Assembly (NCBI GenBank): GCA_002315475.1 | Contig: DCGI01000035.1 | Location: 694-15,476, forward strand | DNA from: Christensenella sp. UBA1782 | Lineage (GTDB): Bacteria > Bacillota > Clostridia > Christensenellales > DTU072 | Reading direction: 5' to 3' | Length of the DNA: 14,783 nt | Shown: positions 1-7,994 of the stretch, piece after piece | Position numbering within the stretch: position 1 is the first letter of the stretch | How the letters are laid out: each line of letters starts with the position of its first letter | The notes under the pieces: generated by a model | Told to the model about the DNA's origin: nothing | Seen by the model: the letters and a program-made list of their open reading frames with translations, nothing else | Database searches by the model: none | Translations under genes and position numbers: made by a program

Positions 1-213
1 CTGTTCGCTTACGCCGATGGAAACCGCCGTAGGCACCGCACCGCTCGATAACGTGAGAAGTAATGCAAAAACGGGATAAACAAATTGATACAAGCCCATT
101 CCGTCCGCGTCCAATAAATTGGCAAGCGGAATACGATAGAGTGCTCCCAGTACTTTGGCAAAAATAACCGCCAAAGCCAGTATGCCCGCCCCCGAAAGAT
201 ACCCTTTTTTCAT
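1..213 (-). CDS. spoVB: SpoVB/MurJ-like polysaccharide flippase, N-terminal part only
   Basis: Only the first 71 codons are inside the window; the C-terminus lies beyond the left edge. The visible protein begins MKKGYLSGAGILALAVIFAK and has one hydrophobic segment at about residues 5-25 and a second at about 45-65. Between them is the LGALYRIPLANLL...GMGLYQFVYP stretch typical of the MOP/MATE-superfamily oligosaccharide flippases (SpoVB, YabM, MurJ-like). Members of this family move lipid-linked sugar precursors across the membrane; SpoVB acts in spore cortex synthesis. The start ATG shares one base with the spoVT stop (TAATG), so translation is probably coupled. The neighbouring spoVT makes SpoVB more likely than a vegetative MurJ, but with 71 residues the exact paralogue is uncertain. 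Confidence 0.75.
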   Translation of the reverse strand, partial: MKKGYLSGAGILALAVIFAKVLGALYRIPLANLLDADGMGLYQFVYPVFALLLTLSSGAVPTAVSIGVSEQ

Positions 214-731
214 TAAACCTGCAAAGACAAAAAGTCGGCGCCGATTTCCAAAAACCGCACCAATATATCGGGCATAACCATACCGCTTTCCCCGACGAGA
301 AGGATGCCGCCCAAAACGTCACCGCACGAAAGAATGGGACATACGGCAAGGTTCTTTACAAAGTTCTCTCCGAAAAGCCGTTCGGCTTCCTCCCCTCGAA
401 AATAACCGCTTCTGCGGGAAAGCAGCAGTTTTTCCAACGACGGCGGAATGGCTTTTCCTTCGTATTTATCTTTTTGCAACGTGGACACGACGAAGGTATC
501 GTTATCGCAAATCATACAGTGATACCCCGTATGCCTTTTTAACAGTTCGGCATAGGTTTTCCCCGTTCTTCCCAAACCCTGCAAGGGAGAGTGTTTTCTA
601 AGGAGAAGTTCTCCGTTTACCAAACTGACTTCGATTTCTTCCCCTTCTCGAAGATGCAGGGAACGCCGAAGCTCTTTGGGAATCACCACTCGCCCCAATT
701 CGTCGATTCGTCTGACAATACCGTTATTCAT
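213..731 (-). CDS. spoVT: SpoVT, AbrB-type sporulation transcription factor
   Basis: The product is 172 residues, close to the roughly 178 of Bacillus SpoVT. Residues 1-50 form the AbrB/MazE-type swapped-hairpin DNA-binding domain: GIVRRIDELGRVVIPKELRR followed by LHLREGEEIEV and a short strand ending LLLRKHSP. Residues of about 55-172 form the GAF-like regulatory domain seen in SpoVT. The start was chosen at 729-731 because GGGAGGTGAAT immediately precedes the ATG; a longer open frame upstream runs into comEC and is not real. SpoVT is a forespore regulator, under sigma-G in Bacillus, that tunes late sporulation genes. The gene lies 38 bases after comEC and overlaps the flippase start by one base. 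The role here is from family knowledge; the domain match is seen directly. Confidence 0.93.
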   Translation of the reverse strand: MNNGIVRRIDELGRVVIPKELRRSLHLREGEEIEVSLVNGELLLRKHSPLQGLGRTGKTYAELLKRHTGYHCMICDNDTFVVSTLQKDKYEGKAIPPSLEKLLLSRRSGYFRGEEAERLFGENFVKNLAVCPILSCGDVLGGILLVGESGMVMPDILVRFLEIGADFLSLQV

Positions 732-745
732 ATTCACCTCCCTTA

Positions 746-775
746 TAGCGTGGGAAGTCGATACCGTTTTTATAC
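746..775 (-). promoter_or_regulatory. possible forespore (sigma-F/G-like) promoter for spoVT
   Basis: On the minus strand GTATA (771-775) is separated by 18 bases from CACGCTA (746-752). This fits the sigma-G type pattern GNATR, 18 bases, CANNNTA. The predicted start of transcription would fall at about 739-740, inside the GGGAGG ribosome binding site (737-742), leaving an almost leaderless message; this weakens the call. Confidence 0.25.
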
Positions 776-2248
776 GAAAATCAAACAAAGAACGGTTCCT
801 ATGCCCAGTAGCGCCGATACCGAGTACTTGACGGCGGGACGGGTAAGATTCAATTTGGAAACACACAGGAAAAACAGAATATACCCTACCGAAGCCACGC
901 CCATACTCTGCACCGATACCGTCGCATACGGCAAGGACGCCATCAGTTTCGTAAAGGCATTTAATGCGAATATAGGGTACTTTAACGCAACATAAAGGAT
1001 ACCGAATCCGGAATAGCATGTAGCAAGAAACGCCGAAACGGCAAGCAAGGGAAACAGAATACCGATATAAGGAATCACCACCAAATTACTGAGAACGGAA
1101 TACGGAGAAACACTTCCGAATATCGAAATCGTAAGCGGCAACAAAAAGACGTTTGCCGAAACGGTAACGCAAACGAGATTCCAAAAATATCGGAAAACGG
1201 GAACTTTGATACGTTCGGAAAGAATGGCGGTTAAAGAACGGTTATACAGTAAGATACCGCCCACCGCTCCGAAACTCATTAAAAAACCGATAGAAAAAAT
1301 CTGTCGAGGCGAACACAGCAAGATAACGAACGCACTGCATCCGAGACAGGTAAGTCCGTCCCCTTTTCGCCCGAAAATCTTTGCCGCAGAAAATAAAACG
1401 AAAAAGACGGAAGCTCTCACCATCCCTGCCGGAAACCCCGTCAAAAAGCCGTAAGCAACCAAAAATACAAGAATCAATCCGAACGAAACGTACCGATTCA
1501 AACGAATTTTTCGGAAAACCCAATACAGTAAAGCGATAAGGAAACCGACGTGCAATCCGCTGACGGCAAAAATATGCGAGATGCCCGCCGACGACGCATT
1601 TTGGTATACCGAACCTTCCAAAAGGCTTTTATCACCGAACAGAAGGCACAAAAGCACACCGGTTTCTTCTTCGCCGGCATACGGCAGTATGGCTTTTTTA
1701 CATCGGGTTCGGATACTTTCGGATAGCGTTAAACTTCCTTTCTCGACGGTATACTCATCTATATCCGCTCGATAGGATACGTTCCTCGCAAAAAGGTATT
1801 TTGAAAAGCTTTCCTTTTCAAAACGGCAAACCTGCGGCGTTGCGTAAAAACGCAGAATATCTCCCGTTTCCACCCCTTCGCATTTCCCGTAAAAATACCC
1901 TTTTATCGAAACACCGTCCATCGTTACGTTTTCCAACAGTACGGTACCGCTTGTTTCGTTGACTTCACAAACTCTGCCTTCGACCTGCACTTCCGACGTA
2001 ATATCGTGCGGCGTATTGAGCGCAACGTCGATGATAAACAAAGCTATTCCCAAAGCAAAAACGGAAAACAGAATCCAAAAAGAATGTTTTTTCGTTCCGC
2101 AAGAAAGCAAAATACCGACCGCAACCAAGGCGATCGGTAGTAATATCGATAATAGAAACGAGGTATACACGAAGCTTCCGACGAAAATACCGATTGCCAA
2201 AGCAACGGCACAAAAGAAAAGAAGTCGGAAGTTCGTTATTTTCTTCAT
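770..2248 (-). CDS. comEC: ComEC/Rec2-family DNA-uptake channel, without the metallo-beta-lactamase domain
   Basis: A 492-residue polytopic membrane protein. Residues 1-60 hold two or three hydrophobic segments, followed by an extracytoplasmic domain of about 70-170 (EVQVEGRVCEVNETSGTVLL...), the DUF4131/OB-like part. From about residue 200 comes the Competence domain, with the hallmark HIFAVSGLHVGFL and a series of further membrane helices to the C-terminus. ComEC forms the channel carrying single-stranded DNA across the membrane. Bacillus ComEC is about 776 residues and ends in a beta-lactamase-like domain; here the protein stops soon after the last helices, so that domain is absent. The start codon shares one base with the pyrophosphatase stop (TAATG). 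No frameshift is evident, so the shorter form looks natural. Confidence 0.88.
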   Translation of the reverse strand: MKKITNFRLLFFCAVALAIGIFVGSFVYTSFLLSILLPIALVAVGILLSCGTKKHSFWILFSVFALGIALFIIDVALNTPHDITSEVQVEGRVCEVNETSGTVLLENVTMDGVSIKGYFYGKCEGVETGDILRFYATPQVCRFEKESFSKYLFARNVSYRADIDEYTVEKGSLTLSESIRTRCKKAILPYAGEEETGVLLCLLFGDKSLLEGSVYQNASSAGISHIFAVSGLHVGFLIALLYWVFRKIRLNRYVSFGLILVFLVAYGFLTGFPAGMVRASVFFVLFSAAKIFGRKGDGLTCLGCSAFVILLCSPRQIFSIGFLMSFGAVGGILLYNRSLTAILSERIKVPVFRYFWNLVCVTVSANVFLLPLTISIFGSVSPYSVLSNLVVIPYIGILFPLLAVSAFLATCYSGFGILYVALKYPIFALNAFTKLMASLPYATVSVQSMGVASVGYILFFLCVSKLNLTRPAVKYSVSALLGIGTVLCLIFV

Positions 2249-2784
2249 TATCTGCCGGGTAAAAATTTATCCTTATAGGCTTGCATACAGGCATTTATGG
2301 TGTCTAAAGCCTGTTGTTTGGAGCAAATGCAAATATCGGCGGTTTTTTTGCCCTCCAACTCTTTATAAACGGAGAAGAAATGGCATATTTCCTGCATAAT
2401 ATGCGCCGGTAACTGTTCAATGTCGGTATAACAGTTAAAGCTCGGTTCCTTAAACGGAATGGCAATAATTTTTTCGTCGTTACTGCCGCCGTCCGTCATT
2501 TTTATCATACCGATCGGATAGCAACGGCAGATTGCCATCGGCTTGATTTCTTCGGTAGAAAGCACCAAGACGTCCAACGGATCGTTGTCTTCGCTGTACG
2601 TTCTGGGAATAAAACCGTAGTTTGCGGGATAATGGGTGGACGTGTAAAGCACTCTGTCCAAAATCAAAAGACCGCTTGCTTTATCCAATTCGTATTTATT
2701 CTTGCTGCCTTTGGATATTTCGATGACGGCGATAAAATCTTCCGTCTGAATTCTGTCCGCTCCGATGTCGTGCCAAACGTTCAT
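2248..2784 (-). CDS. ppa: family I inorganic pyrophosphatase
   Basis: A 178-residue cytoplasmic enzyme that hydrolyses pyrophosphate to two phosphates and so pulls biosynthetic reactions forward. The PPase signature DNDPLDV is at residues 66-72. Other family residues fit: E22, K30 and E32 in the N-terminal strands, R44, Y56 in NYGFIP, the acidic TDGGSNDEK segment near residue 100 and the Tyr-Lys pair in VYKELEGKK near 140. The length is normal for bacterial family I enzymes. GTAAGGAGGTAAAGTATT sets the ATG start, and the stop of the upstream gene lies within this ribosome binding site. It is the second gene of a run starting at 3548 and overlaps comEC by one base. All metal-binding acidic positions I can place are present, so it should be active. 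Confidence 0.95.
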   Translation of the reverse strand: MNVWHDIGADRIQTEDFIAVIEISKGSKNKYELDKASGLLILDRVLYTSTHYPANYGFIPRTYSEDNDPLDVLVLSTEEIKPMAICRCYPIGMIKMTDGGSNDEKIIAIPFKEPSFNCYTDIEQLPAHIMQEICHFFSVYKELEGKKTADICICSKQQALDTINACMQAYKDKFLPGR

Positions 2785-2798
2785 AATACTTTACCTCC

Positions 2799-3548
2799 TT
2801 ACGCCATATAGAAAATAAACGACGCCAAACAAATTTGTGCCGCATAGTAGAGTGCGTGATTGACGATACACAGTCCTCTGTCGTCCGGTTTGCCGCCGAA
2901 ATACATTTTCGTCAAAACAATATCGGACAAAAGGAACAAAACCATGCCGATACCGAACACGCCCATGTGACTGTTTTTATCTCCGATAAGCACCCACGCC
3001 GCAATGCCGACGGCAGCCATAAAGAGCAGCAGGAAGGCGTAAAGAATGGAATGGATGGTGAACTTCTTGAATTGAAATTTCATCAGTCTGTCTCCGCCGA
3101 ACACCATCGCAAAGGCAAGTACGGCGGCAACGGCGATACAAATACCGATGACCGATCCGTTCAAGAACGAACCGAATTTATTGGTATAAAGCAAGATGGC
3201 TATGAAGAACAGAATATGTCCCAAACCGAAACTTACCATACCGCCCGTCAAATAGACGTCCTCTTCCTTTCTGCCGGCATAGGCAACTTTCAAGTCCAAC
3301 ACAATATCCCCGATCAAACCGAGAATCTGTCCCCCCACGATAAAAATGGCGGCTTGTATCGAAATGCCCGTTCCGTCAATACCGCCCATTACGACGGCGG
3401 TAACGCCTACGGCAATAAACGCCGCCGAAGCAAGCGCTTTGATAAAAGTACCGATAACGGCATTGTAAACGTTTTTTTCGGCAAACGTAACGCGAAACGC
3501 AATAAATACGACCGCAAGTATAGATGCAATTAAGATAGAAACGATCAT
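2799..3548 (-). CDS. YhhN/TMEM86 family membrane protein (lysoplasmalogenase-like)
   Basis: A 249-residue protein with about eight hydrophobic segments across its whole length. Family-type features are the GQILGLIGDIVLDL segment near residues 73-86, the FGLGHILFF segment near 107-115, the LFLLSDIVLTK segment near 205 and the closing NHALYYAAQICLA. These resemble YhhN/TMEM86 proteins, which include lysoplasmalogenases that cleave the vinyl-ether bond of lysoplasmalogens. Plasmalogens are common in anaerobic Clostridia, so the role is plausible, but the substrate is not proven by sequence. It is the first gene of the run leading to ppa, comEC, spoVT and the flippase, with an AAAAGGAGATAAATTC leader and its own promoter. 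Confidence 0.72.
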   Translation of the reverse strand: MIVSILIASILAVVFIAFRVTFAEKNVYNAVIGTFIKALASAAFIAVGVTAVVMGGIDGTGISIQAAIFIVGGQILGLIGDIVLDLKVAYAGRKEEDVYLTGGMVSFGLGHILFFIAILLYTNKFGSFLNGSVIGICIAVAAVLAFAMVFGGDRLMKFQFKKFTIHSILYAFLLLFMAAVGIAAWVLIGDKNSHMGVFGIGMVLFLLSDIVLTKMYFGGKPDDRGLCIVNHALYYAAQICLASFIFYMA

Positions 3549-3569
3549 GAATTTATCTCCTTTTTTATT

Positions 3570-3599
3570 ATGATACCATAAACAGCTTTCTTTTGTAAA
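3570..3599 (-). promoter_or_regulatory. sigma-A promoter of the YhhN-ppa-comEC-spoVT-spoVB run
   Basis: The minus strand reads TTTACA (3594-3599), an 18-base spacer, and TATCAT (3570-3575). It begins four bases beyond the rph stop codon and ends about 20 bases before the YhhN start, with GGAG in between. Expected start of transcription is near 3563. Confidence 0.6.
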
Positions 3600-3603
3600 G
3601 ATA

Positions 3604-4302
3604 TTATACGTCCTGTTTTGCCATCAATGCGGCAATTCCTTTCTTTCCGAGTGCCACGATGGCGGAAAACTCTTCTTCGGTGAAGGAACGACCTTCTCCC
3701 GTCCCCTGGATTTCAATAAATTCGCCCTTTTCGTTCATGACGAAATTCATGTCGACGTCCGCACCGGAATCTTCTACGTAACAAAGATCGAGCATGGGTT
3801 CTCCCTTGATGATACCCGCCGACACCGCCGCAACTTTATGCAAAATCGGGTTTTCGGTCAGTCTGCCTTCGGCAAGCCACTTCTTAACGCCGAGGTTCAA
3901 CGCCACCCAAGCACCGGTTATGGATGCCGTTCTCGTCCCGCCGTCGGCTTGCAGAACGTCACAATCGATCCAAATCACCTTTTCGCCGAGTTTTTCATAA
4001 TCCACCGCATTCCGCAAAGCTCTGCCGATCAATCTCTTGATTTCGGTGCTTCTGCCGTCGGGTTTGGCGGTTTCTCTTTTTTTCCTCGCCCCCGTAGAAG
4101 AAGGAAGCATGGCGTACTCCGCCGTCAACCAACCTTTTCCCGTTCCCACTAAAAAAGGCATGGTGCCTTCTTCCAAAAGAGCGGTACAAAGCACTCTCGT
4201 TCCGCCCCAATTTATCAAAACCGAACCGCCTTGCGTCTTTGTAAAATCGGGAATAATCTCCACCGAACGCAATTCGTCATTCTTTCTACCGTCGTTTCTC
4301 AT
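3604..4302 (-). CDS. rph: ribonuclease PH
   Basis: A 232-residue phosphorolytic 3'-to-5' exoribonuclease that trims tRNA 3' ends, using phosphate and releasing nucleoside diphosphates; it works as a hexameric ring in the cytoplasm. The sequence opens MRNDGRKNDELRSVEIIPDF and keeps the family blocks: GGTRVLCTAL near residue 33, GWLTAEYAMLPSST near 58, the RSTEIKRLIGRALR arginine-rich segment near 83 and the phosphate-site DVLQADGGTRTASITGAW near 115-132. Length is close to the 238 residues of E. coli RNase PH. The TAG stop of the upstream phosphoesterase is part of the rph ribosome binding site TAGGAGG, 11 bases before the ATG, so the two are co-translated. There is no fused HAM1 domain and no gene for it downstream. 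Confidence 0.96.
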   Translation of the reverse strand: MRNDGRKNDELRSVEIIPDFTKTQGGSVLINWGGTRVLCTALLEEGTMPFLVGTGKGWLTAEYAMLPSSTGARKKRETAKPDGRSTEIKRLIGRALRNAVDYEKLGEKVIWIDCDVLQADGGTRTASITGAWVALNLGVKKWLAEGRLTENPILHKVAAVSAGIIKGEPMLDLCYVEDSGADVDMNFVMNEKGEFIEIQGTGEGRSFTEEEFSAIVALGKKGIAALMAKQDV

Positions 4303-4313
4303 AAACGAACCTC

Positions 4314-5609
4314 CTATTTTTTGTCTTTATACGTGTTCTTTACGCCGAAAGAACAAATTTCTATTTCTTTTTCAAATCCTTCCAACACGCCTTCAAACTG
4401 TGCGTACTTCGGCATAAAATCGGCTTTTCCGTCGGCGCGAATGACGGTAGCGGTCACCCCTTCGATATAAAAACAAGCATTTTTATCTATGGTATACCAT
4501 ATCGATAAAAAATGATTGTTTTTTCGACGATTATATGCCATATCCCATTGTAAACCCTGCGTATAAAGCAGTTTCACGCCCTTATATTCCATGGCGATTC
4601 CGTTGATATGATCGTGACCGACAATAACCGCCTGCGTACTGTTCCCGTCAAGGATGGCTTGAAACATGCCCGTCGAATAACAAGAACCGTCTATCTTCTC
4701 CCAAACGTCGCCGTAAAGTCTTTTGACTTCGTCGCTTTTTTTCTGCAATTTGTCATAAGCCTCTTGAAATTCTTGCAAAGCAATATGAAAATACATCAAG
4801 CTTTTCGGGGTTTCGCCGCCGTTTTCTTCGGTCACTTCGGCTAATCGCTTTTTATACCAATCCACTTGTTCTTTCCGTAAAAACGCACATCCATTTTGAT
4901 ATTCGAAGCCGTACTCCGCACAAAGCTCCTCGGTCATGTATTGGTCGCTGTCTAAGAAGAATAAACTTTGTAAAATCTTCGTACCGCATTTTACGTTGAC
5001 TACGCAATTCCCGAAGCCGTATCCGGCATCCTCGTTTCTCGTGACGCAATAAGGAGAACCCGCCAAAGCCTCATACGCCCACCGACGACTTTCTATCCTT
5101 TCGTGTCCCTGCCCTTGATACCCTTCTCCGTCGTGATTTCCCAAAACGAACGCCCAATACTGGTGTCTATCTTCAAAAAACTTTTTTACCTTTTCGTGTA
5201 AGACGGTATCGTATCGACCGACAACGTTATCCCCGAGCAAAACGACCAAATCGGGTTTTTCTTTCTCAATAAAACGGGACAGTACTTCCAAAGAAAAATC
5301 GGCAAGGTCGTCGTGTAAGTGCATATCCCCGACCGAAATAATCTTGAACGCATCGGCATCGCTTCCGTCGGCAAGCTTTTTACAAAGATACGGCGTTTCC
5401 CCTTCGGGTTCGTGATATTCCACCGTTCCTTCGGCTACGGTTACGTCGATTTCTTCGGCACCGAACGTTCGGCTCCTCATGACGGCTGCGGCGACTTGTT
5501 CCACTATTACGAACAACACAATCAAACTCGCCAAAACAATGCCCGTAATTTTTAATGCAAGAATCATTTTTTTATTCCTTTTCTTGTTTTTTGTTTTCTT
5601 ATTTCTCAT
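4314..5609 (-). CDS. membrane-anchored calcineurin-like metallophosphoesterase
   Basis: A 431-residue protein. A Lys/Arg-rich start (about residues 1-14) precedes one membrane helix at about 15-45, placing the enzyme domain outside the membrane. The five metallophosphoesterase blocks are all present in order: GDMHLH near residue 93, LLGDN near 125, VLGNHDG near 157, a single His in MYFHIAL near 274 and GHDH near 333. These bind a two-metal centre that hydrolyses phosphate mono- or diesters. The arrangement resembles the Dcr2/purple-acid-phosphatase-28-like group; the substrate cannot be told. The first 11 bases overlap the end of the 155-residue membrane protein gene, and rph follows after 11 bases. 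A role in envelope phosphate metabolism is possible but is inference. Confidence 0.85.
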   Translation of the reverse strand: MRNKKTKNKKRNKKMILALKITGIVLASLIVLFVIVEQVAAAVMRSRTFGAEEIDVTVAEGTVEYHEPEGETPYLCKKLADGSDADAFKIISVGDMHLHDDLADFSLEVLSRFIEKEKPDLVVLLGDNVVGRYDTVLHEKVKKFFEDRHQYWAFVLGNHDGEGYQGQGHERIESRRWAYEALAGSPYCVTRNEDAGYGFGNCVVNVKCGTKILQSLFFLDSDQYMTEELCAEYGFEYQNGCAFLRKEQVDWYKKRLAEVTEENGGETPKSLMYFHIALQEFQEAYDKLQKKSDEVKRLYGDVWEKIDGSCYSTGMFQAILDGNSTQAVIVGHDHINGIAMEYKGVKLLYTQGLQWDMAYNRRKNNHFLSIWYTIDKNACFYIEGVTATVIRADGKADFMPKYAQFEGVLEGFEKEIEICSFGVKNTYKDKK

Positions 5610-6066
5610 TCTGTTTACTCCGCATAAGGGTATTTCCGTTTAAGACGTACCCCTTTAAGTTTTCGGTATCAATCAATTTTTGTAAAAGAACTTTCACTTC
5701 TTCGTCTTCGGCGTTGAGATTCAATTCTTCTACGGTTATCTTTTTTTTACTTTGGATGGTTTCAATCACTTGAAAAAGGTTTTGCAAAACCTTTTCTTTT
5801 TTCTTGTTTCGAATGGCAAAAAATAAGCCGATCAGCATCCCGACCGCCGGTGCTATGGATACCCAAAGGATATATTGTGACAAATCGACAAGCGTCAACA
5901 CAATCTGAAAAAACTGTACCATGCCGAAAGAAAAAAAGCAAAATATCATTACCGACAAAGCTATCCAATAGTGTACGCGACATTTCTTTTGCAGTCCTGC
6001 CAAATTGGGTTCTATCCAAGAAATCAACGTAGATAGGGATTTTCTTTTTTCTTGAGAACGGGGCAT
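5599..6066 (-). CDS. two-helix membrane protein with a cytoplasmic C-terminal domain, unknown function
   Basis: I do not recognise this 155-residue protein. A basic N-terminus (MPRSQEKRKS) leads to two hydrophobic segments at about residues 33-57 and 66-86, then a Lys-rich turn (RNKKKEK) and a helical, charged C-terminal part (about 90-155). Its KKITVEELNL...EVKVLLQKLIDTENLKGYVLNGNTL pattern resembles a small winged-helix or PCI-like fold. The start at 6064-6066 was chosen because AAAGGAGAGAAA precedes it; a longer open frame crosses the upstream terminator and lacks a binding site. It overlaps the phosphoesterase gene by 11 bases, so the two products may work together at the membrane; this is inference. 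Confidence 0.7.
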   Translation of the reverse strand: MPRSQEKRKSLSTLISWIEPNLAGLQKKCRVHYWIALSVMIFCFFSFGMVQFFQIVLTLVDLSQYILWVSIAPAVGMLIGLFFAIRNKKKEKVLQNLFQVIETIQSKKKITVEELNLNAEDEEVKVLLQKLIDTENLKGYVLNGNTLMRSKQNEK

Positions 6067-6081
6067 TTTCTCTCCTTTATG

Positions 6082-6107
6082 AAAAAGGGGAAGCATTTCC
6101 CCTTTTT
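6082..6107 (-). terminator. intrinsic terminator after thrS
   Basis: Stem AAAAAGGGGAA / TTCCCCTTTTT with a four-base loop, followed by a short T/C stretch on the minus strand. It is a perfect 11-bp inverted repeat. The ribosome binding site of the next gene begins only a few bases later, so the downstream run must rely on read-through or on a promoter I cannot see. The repeat is symmetrical and could in principle also stop plus-strand transcripts. Confidence 0.75.
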
Positions 6108-6124
6108 CTGTTTTTCCGTTGGCG

Positions 6125-6202
6125 GCGGCACTTCGTCGAACAATTTTTGCAAGCATAAAGCAAAGCGACTGCTCGCAAAAATCGAGGAACAATCGGTGCC
6201 GC
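6125..6202 (-). repeat. nested inverted repeat between thrS and its terminator
   Basis: Outer arms GCGGCAC (6125-6131) and GTGCCGC (6196-6202) enclose inner arms ATTTTTGC (6143-6150) and GCAAAAAT (6175-6182). The two perfect pairs are nested, giving a long hairpin directly after the thrS stop region. It may protect or mark the thrS 3' end or be a dispersed intergenic repeat; nothing in it looks coding. Confidence 0.45.
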
Positions 6203-6211
6203 TATCGTTTG

Positions 6212-7975
6212 TTATCTGGACTTCAAACGGACTTCTTTGGTGATGACGTCAATCAGTTCTTCTATCGTCATAACCGCCGTATCCTTGCTTCCGCGTTTCC
6301 GTACCGAAACCGTTCCGTTCGTTTCTTCCTGTTCGCCGATAATGACGGCATACGGCACTTTTTCGGTGATGGCTTGACGAAGTTTGTATCCGATTTTTTC
6401 GTTTCTATCATCGTTTTCCACCCGAATATCGGCATCCGCCAAAGCTTGTTCTACCTTCTTGGCATAGTCGGCAAACTTATCCGAAATGGATAATACTTTG
6501 ACTTGCACCGGCGAGAGCCACGTCGGGAAAGCACCCGCATATTCTTCCAAAAGGTAAGCAAGGGTTCTTTCAAAGCATCCGAGCGAAGTACGGTGAATGA
6601 TATAAGGCAGTTTCTTTTCTCCGTCACTGTCTACGTAATACATTCCGAAACGCTCGGCAAGGAGCATATCGATTTGTATGGTAACGAGCGTATCTTCTTT
6701 TCCGTAAACGTTTTTGTATTGCACGTCTAACTTCGGTCCGTAAAAAGCGGCTTCGTCGATACCGATATCGTACTTTACGCCGAGATCGTCCAAAATTTTA
6801 CCCATCGTGGCTTGTGCGACTTCCCATTGTTCTTTGGTACCTTCGTACTTGTTGTTCTTGTTTTCGGGATCCCATTGCGAAAAACGGAAAGTACATTTAT
6901 CCAACAATCCGAGGGTACCCAAAAAGTATTTGGCAAGCTCCAAACAACCCTTAAATTCTTCTTCCAATTGGTCGGGACGAAGAACGTAATGCCCTTCCGA
7001 AATGGTAAACTGCCGTACACGAATCAAACCGTGCATTTCGCCGGAATCTTCGTTTCTGAACAAAGTCGAGGTTTCGGTCAAACGCATCGGCAAATCACGA
7101 TAGGAGTGCGGTTTGTTGAGATATACTTGATATTGGAAAGGACAGGTCATCGGACGCAACGCAAAACACTCTTTCGTTTCGTCGTTGGGATCGCCCAAAA
7201 CGAACATTCCGTCCAAATAGTGATCCCAGTGTCCCGAAATCTTATAAAGTTCTCTCTTGGCGAGTAAAGGGGTTTTTGTCAAAAGGCAACCTTTCTTTTG
7301 CTCGACGTCTTCTACCCATCTTTGCAAAAGCTGAATGACTCTCGTACCTTTCGGGAGCATAATCGGAAGCCCCTGCCCGATAAAGTCGACGGTGGTAAAG
7401 TATCCTAAATCCCGTCCGATTTTGTTGTGGTCTCTCGAAGCGGCTTCTTCGGCTCTCTTGATACATTCTTTTAATTCGTTCTTATCGGTAAAGCCGTAAA
7501 CGTAGATTCTTTGCATCATCTTGTTTTTTTCGCTTCCTCTCCAATACGCACCCGATACTCTGTTGATTTTATAGGCAAAACTCCGTAACAGTTTTGTATT
7601 TTCGATATGCGGTCCTCTGCACAGATCCATAAACCGATTTCCGAGATAGTATACGGAAATGGTTTCTCCCGCCGGCAAATCCTTAATCAATTCTATTTTA
7701 TAAGGTTGCTCTTTGAACAATTCCAAAGCTTCTTCGATAGTGACTTCTTTTCGAATCATATCCAGATTTTCCGCCAAAATATCCTTCATTTTATCTTCAA
7801 TGGCGGTAAAGTCGTCGGGCGTCAAAACCTTTTCCATATCGAAGTCATAGTAGAACCCGTTATCGATGGCAGGTCCGATACCAAACTTTACGCCGTCGCC
7901 GAACAAGTCCTTAATTGCGGCAGCGAGAACGTGACTCATCGTATGCCGTTGCATCATTACTTTTTCGTTTTCCAT
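6212..7975 (-). CDS. thrS: threonyl-tRNA synthetase lacking the TGS domain
   Basis: A 587-residue class II synthetase that charges tRNA-Thr. Residues of about 1-170 form the editing domain that removes mischarged Ser: HxxxH at H11 and H15, and the Cys/His pair of DLCRGPH near residue 120. The catalytic core follows, with the zinc ligands in RPMTCPFQ, the motif-2 arginine and zinc-site His region RNEDSGEMHGLIRVRQF, and motif 3 in IIHRTSLGCFERTLAYLLE. The last 100 residues are the anticodon-binding domain (LSPVQVKVLSISD...). The usual TGS domain of about 60 residues, present in E. coli ThrRS (642 residues), is missing. The start cannot be further upstream because a T-box terminator occupies that DNA. 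AAAAAGGAG lies about ten bases before the ATG. Confidence 0.97.
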   Translation of the reverse strand: MENEKVMMQRHTMSHVLAAAIKDLFGDGVKFGIGPAIDNGFYYDFDMEKVLTPDDFTAIEDKMKDILAENLDMIRKEVTIEEALELFKEQPYKIELIKDLPAGETISVYYLGNRFMDLCRGPHIENTKLLRSFAYKINRVSGAYWRGSEKNKMMQRIYVYGFTDKNELKECIKRAEEAASRDHNKIGRDLGYFTTVDFIGQGLPIMLPKGTRVIQLLQRWVEDVEQKKGCLLTKTPLLAKRELYKISGHWDHYLDGMFVLGDPNDETKECFALRPMTCPFQYQVYLNKPHSYRDLPMRLTETSTLFRNEDSGEMHGLIRVRQFTISEGHYVLRPDQLEEEFKGCLELAKYFLGTLGLLDKCTFRFSQWDPENKNNKYEGTKEQWEVAQATMGKILDDLGVKYDIGIDEAAFYGPKLDVQYKNVYGKEDTLVTIQIDMLLAERFGMYYVDSDGEKKLPYIIHRTSLGCFERTLAYLLEEYAGAFPTWLSPVQVKVLSISDKFADYAKKVEQALADADIRVENDDRNEKIGYKLRQAITEKVPYAVIIGEQEETNGTVSVRKRGSKDTAVMTIEELIDVITKEVRLKSR

Positions 7976-7994
7976 AAACTAAACACTCCTTTTT

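Noticed and set aside
213..1019. 268-codon form of SpoVT
   Set aside because: The first 96 codons overlap comEC in another frame; the internal ATG at 729-731 has a strong RBS and the family start.
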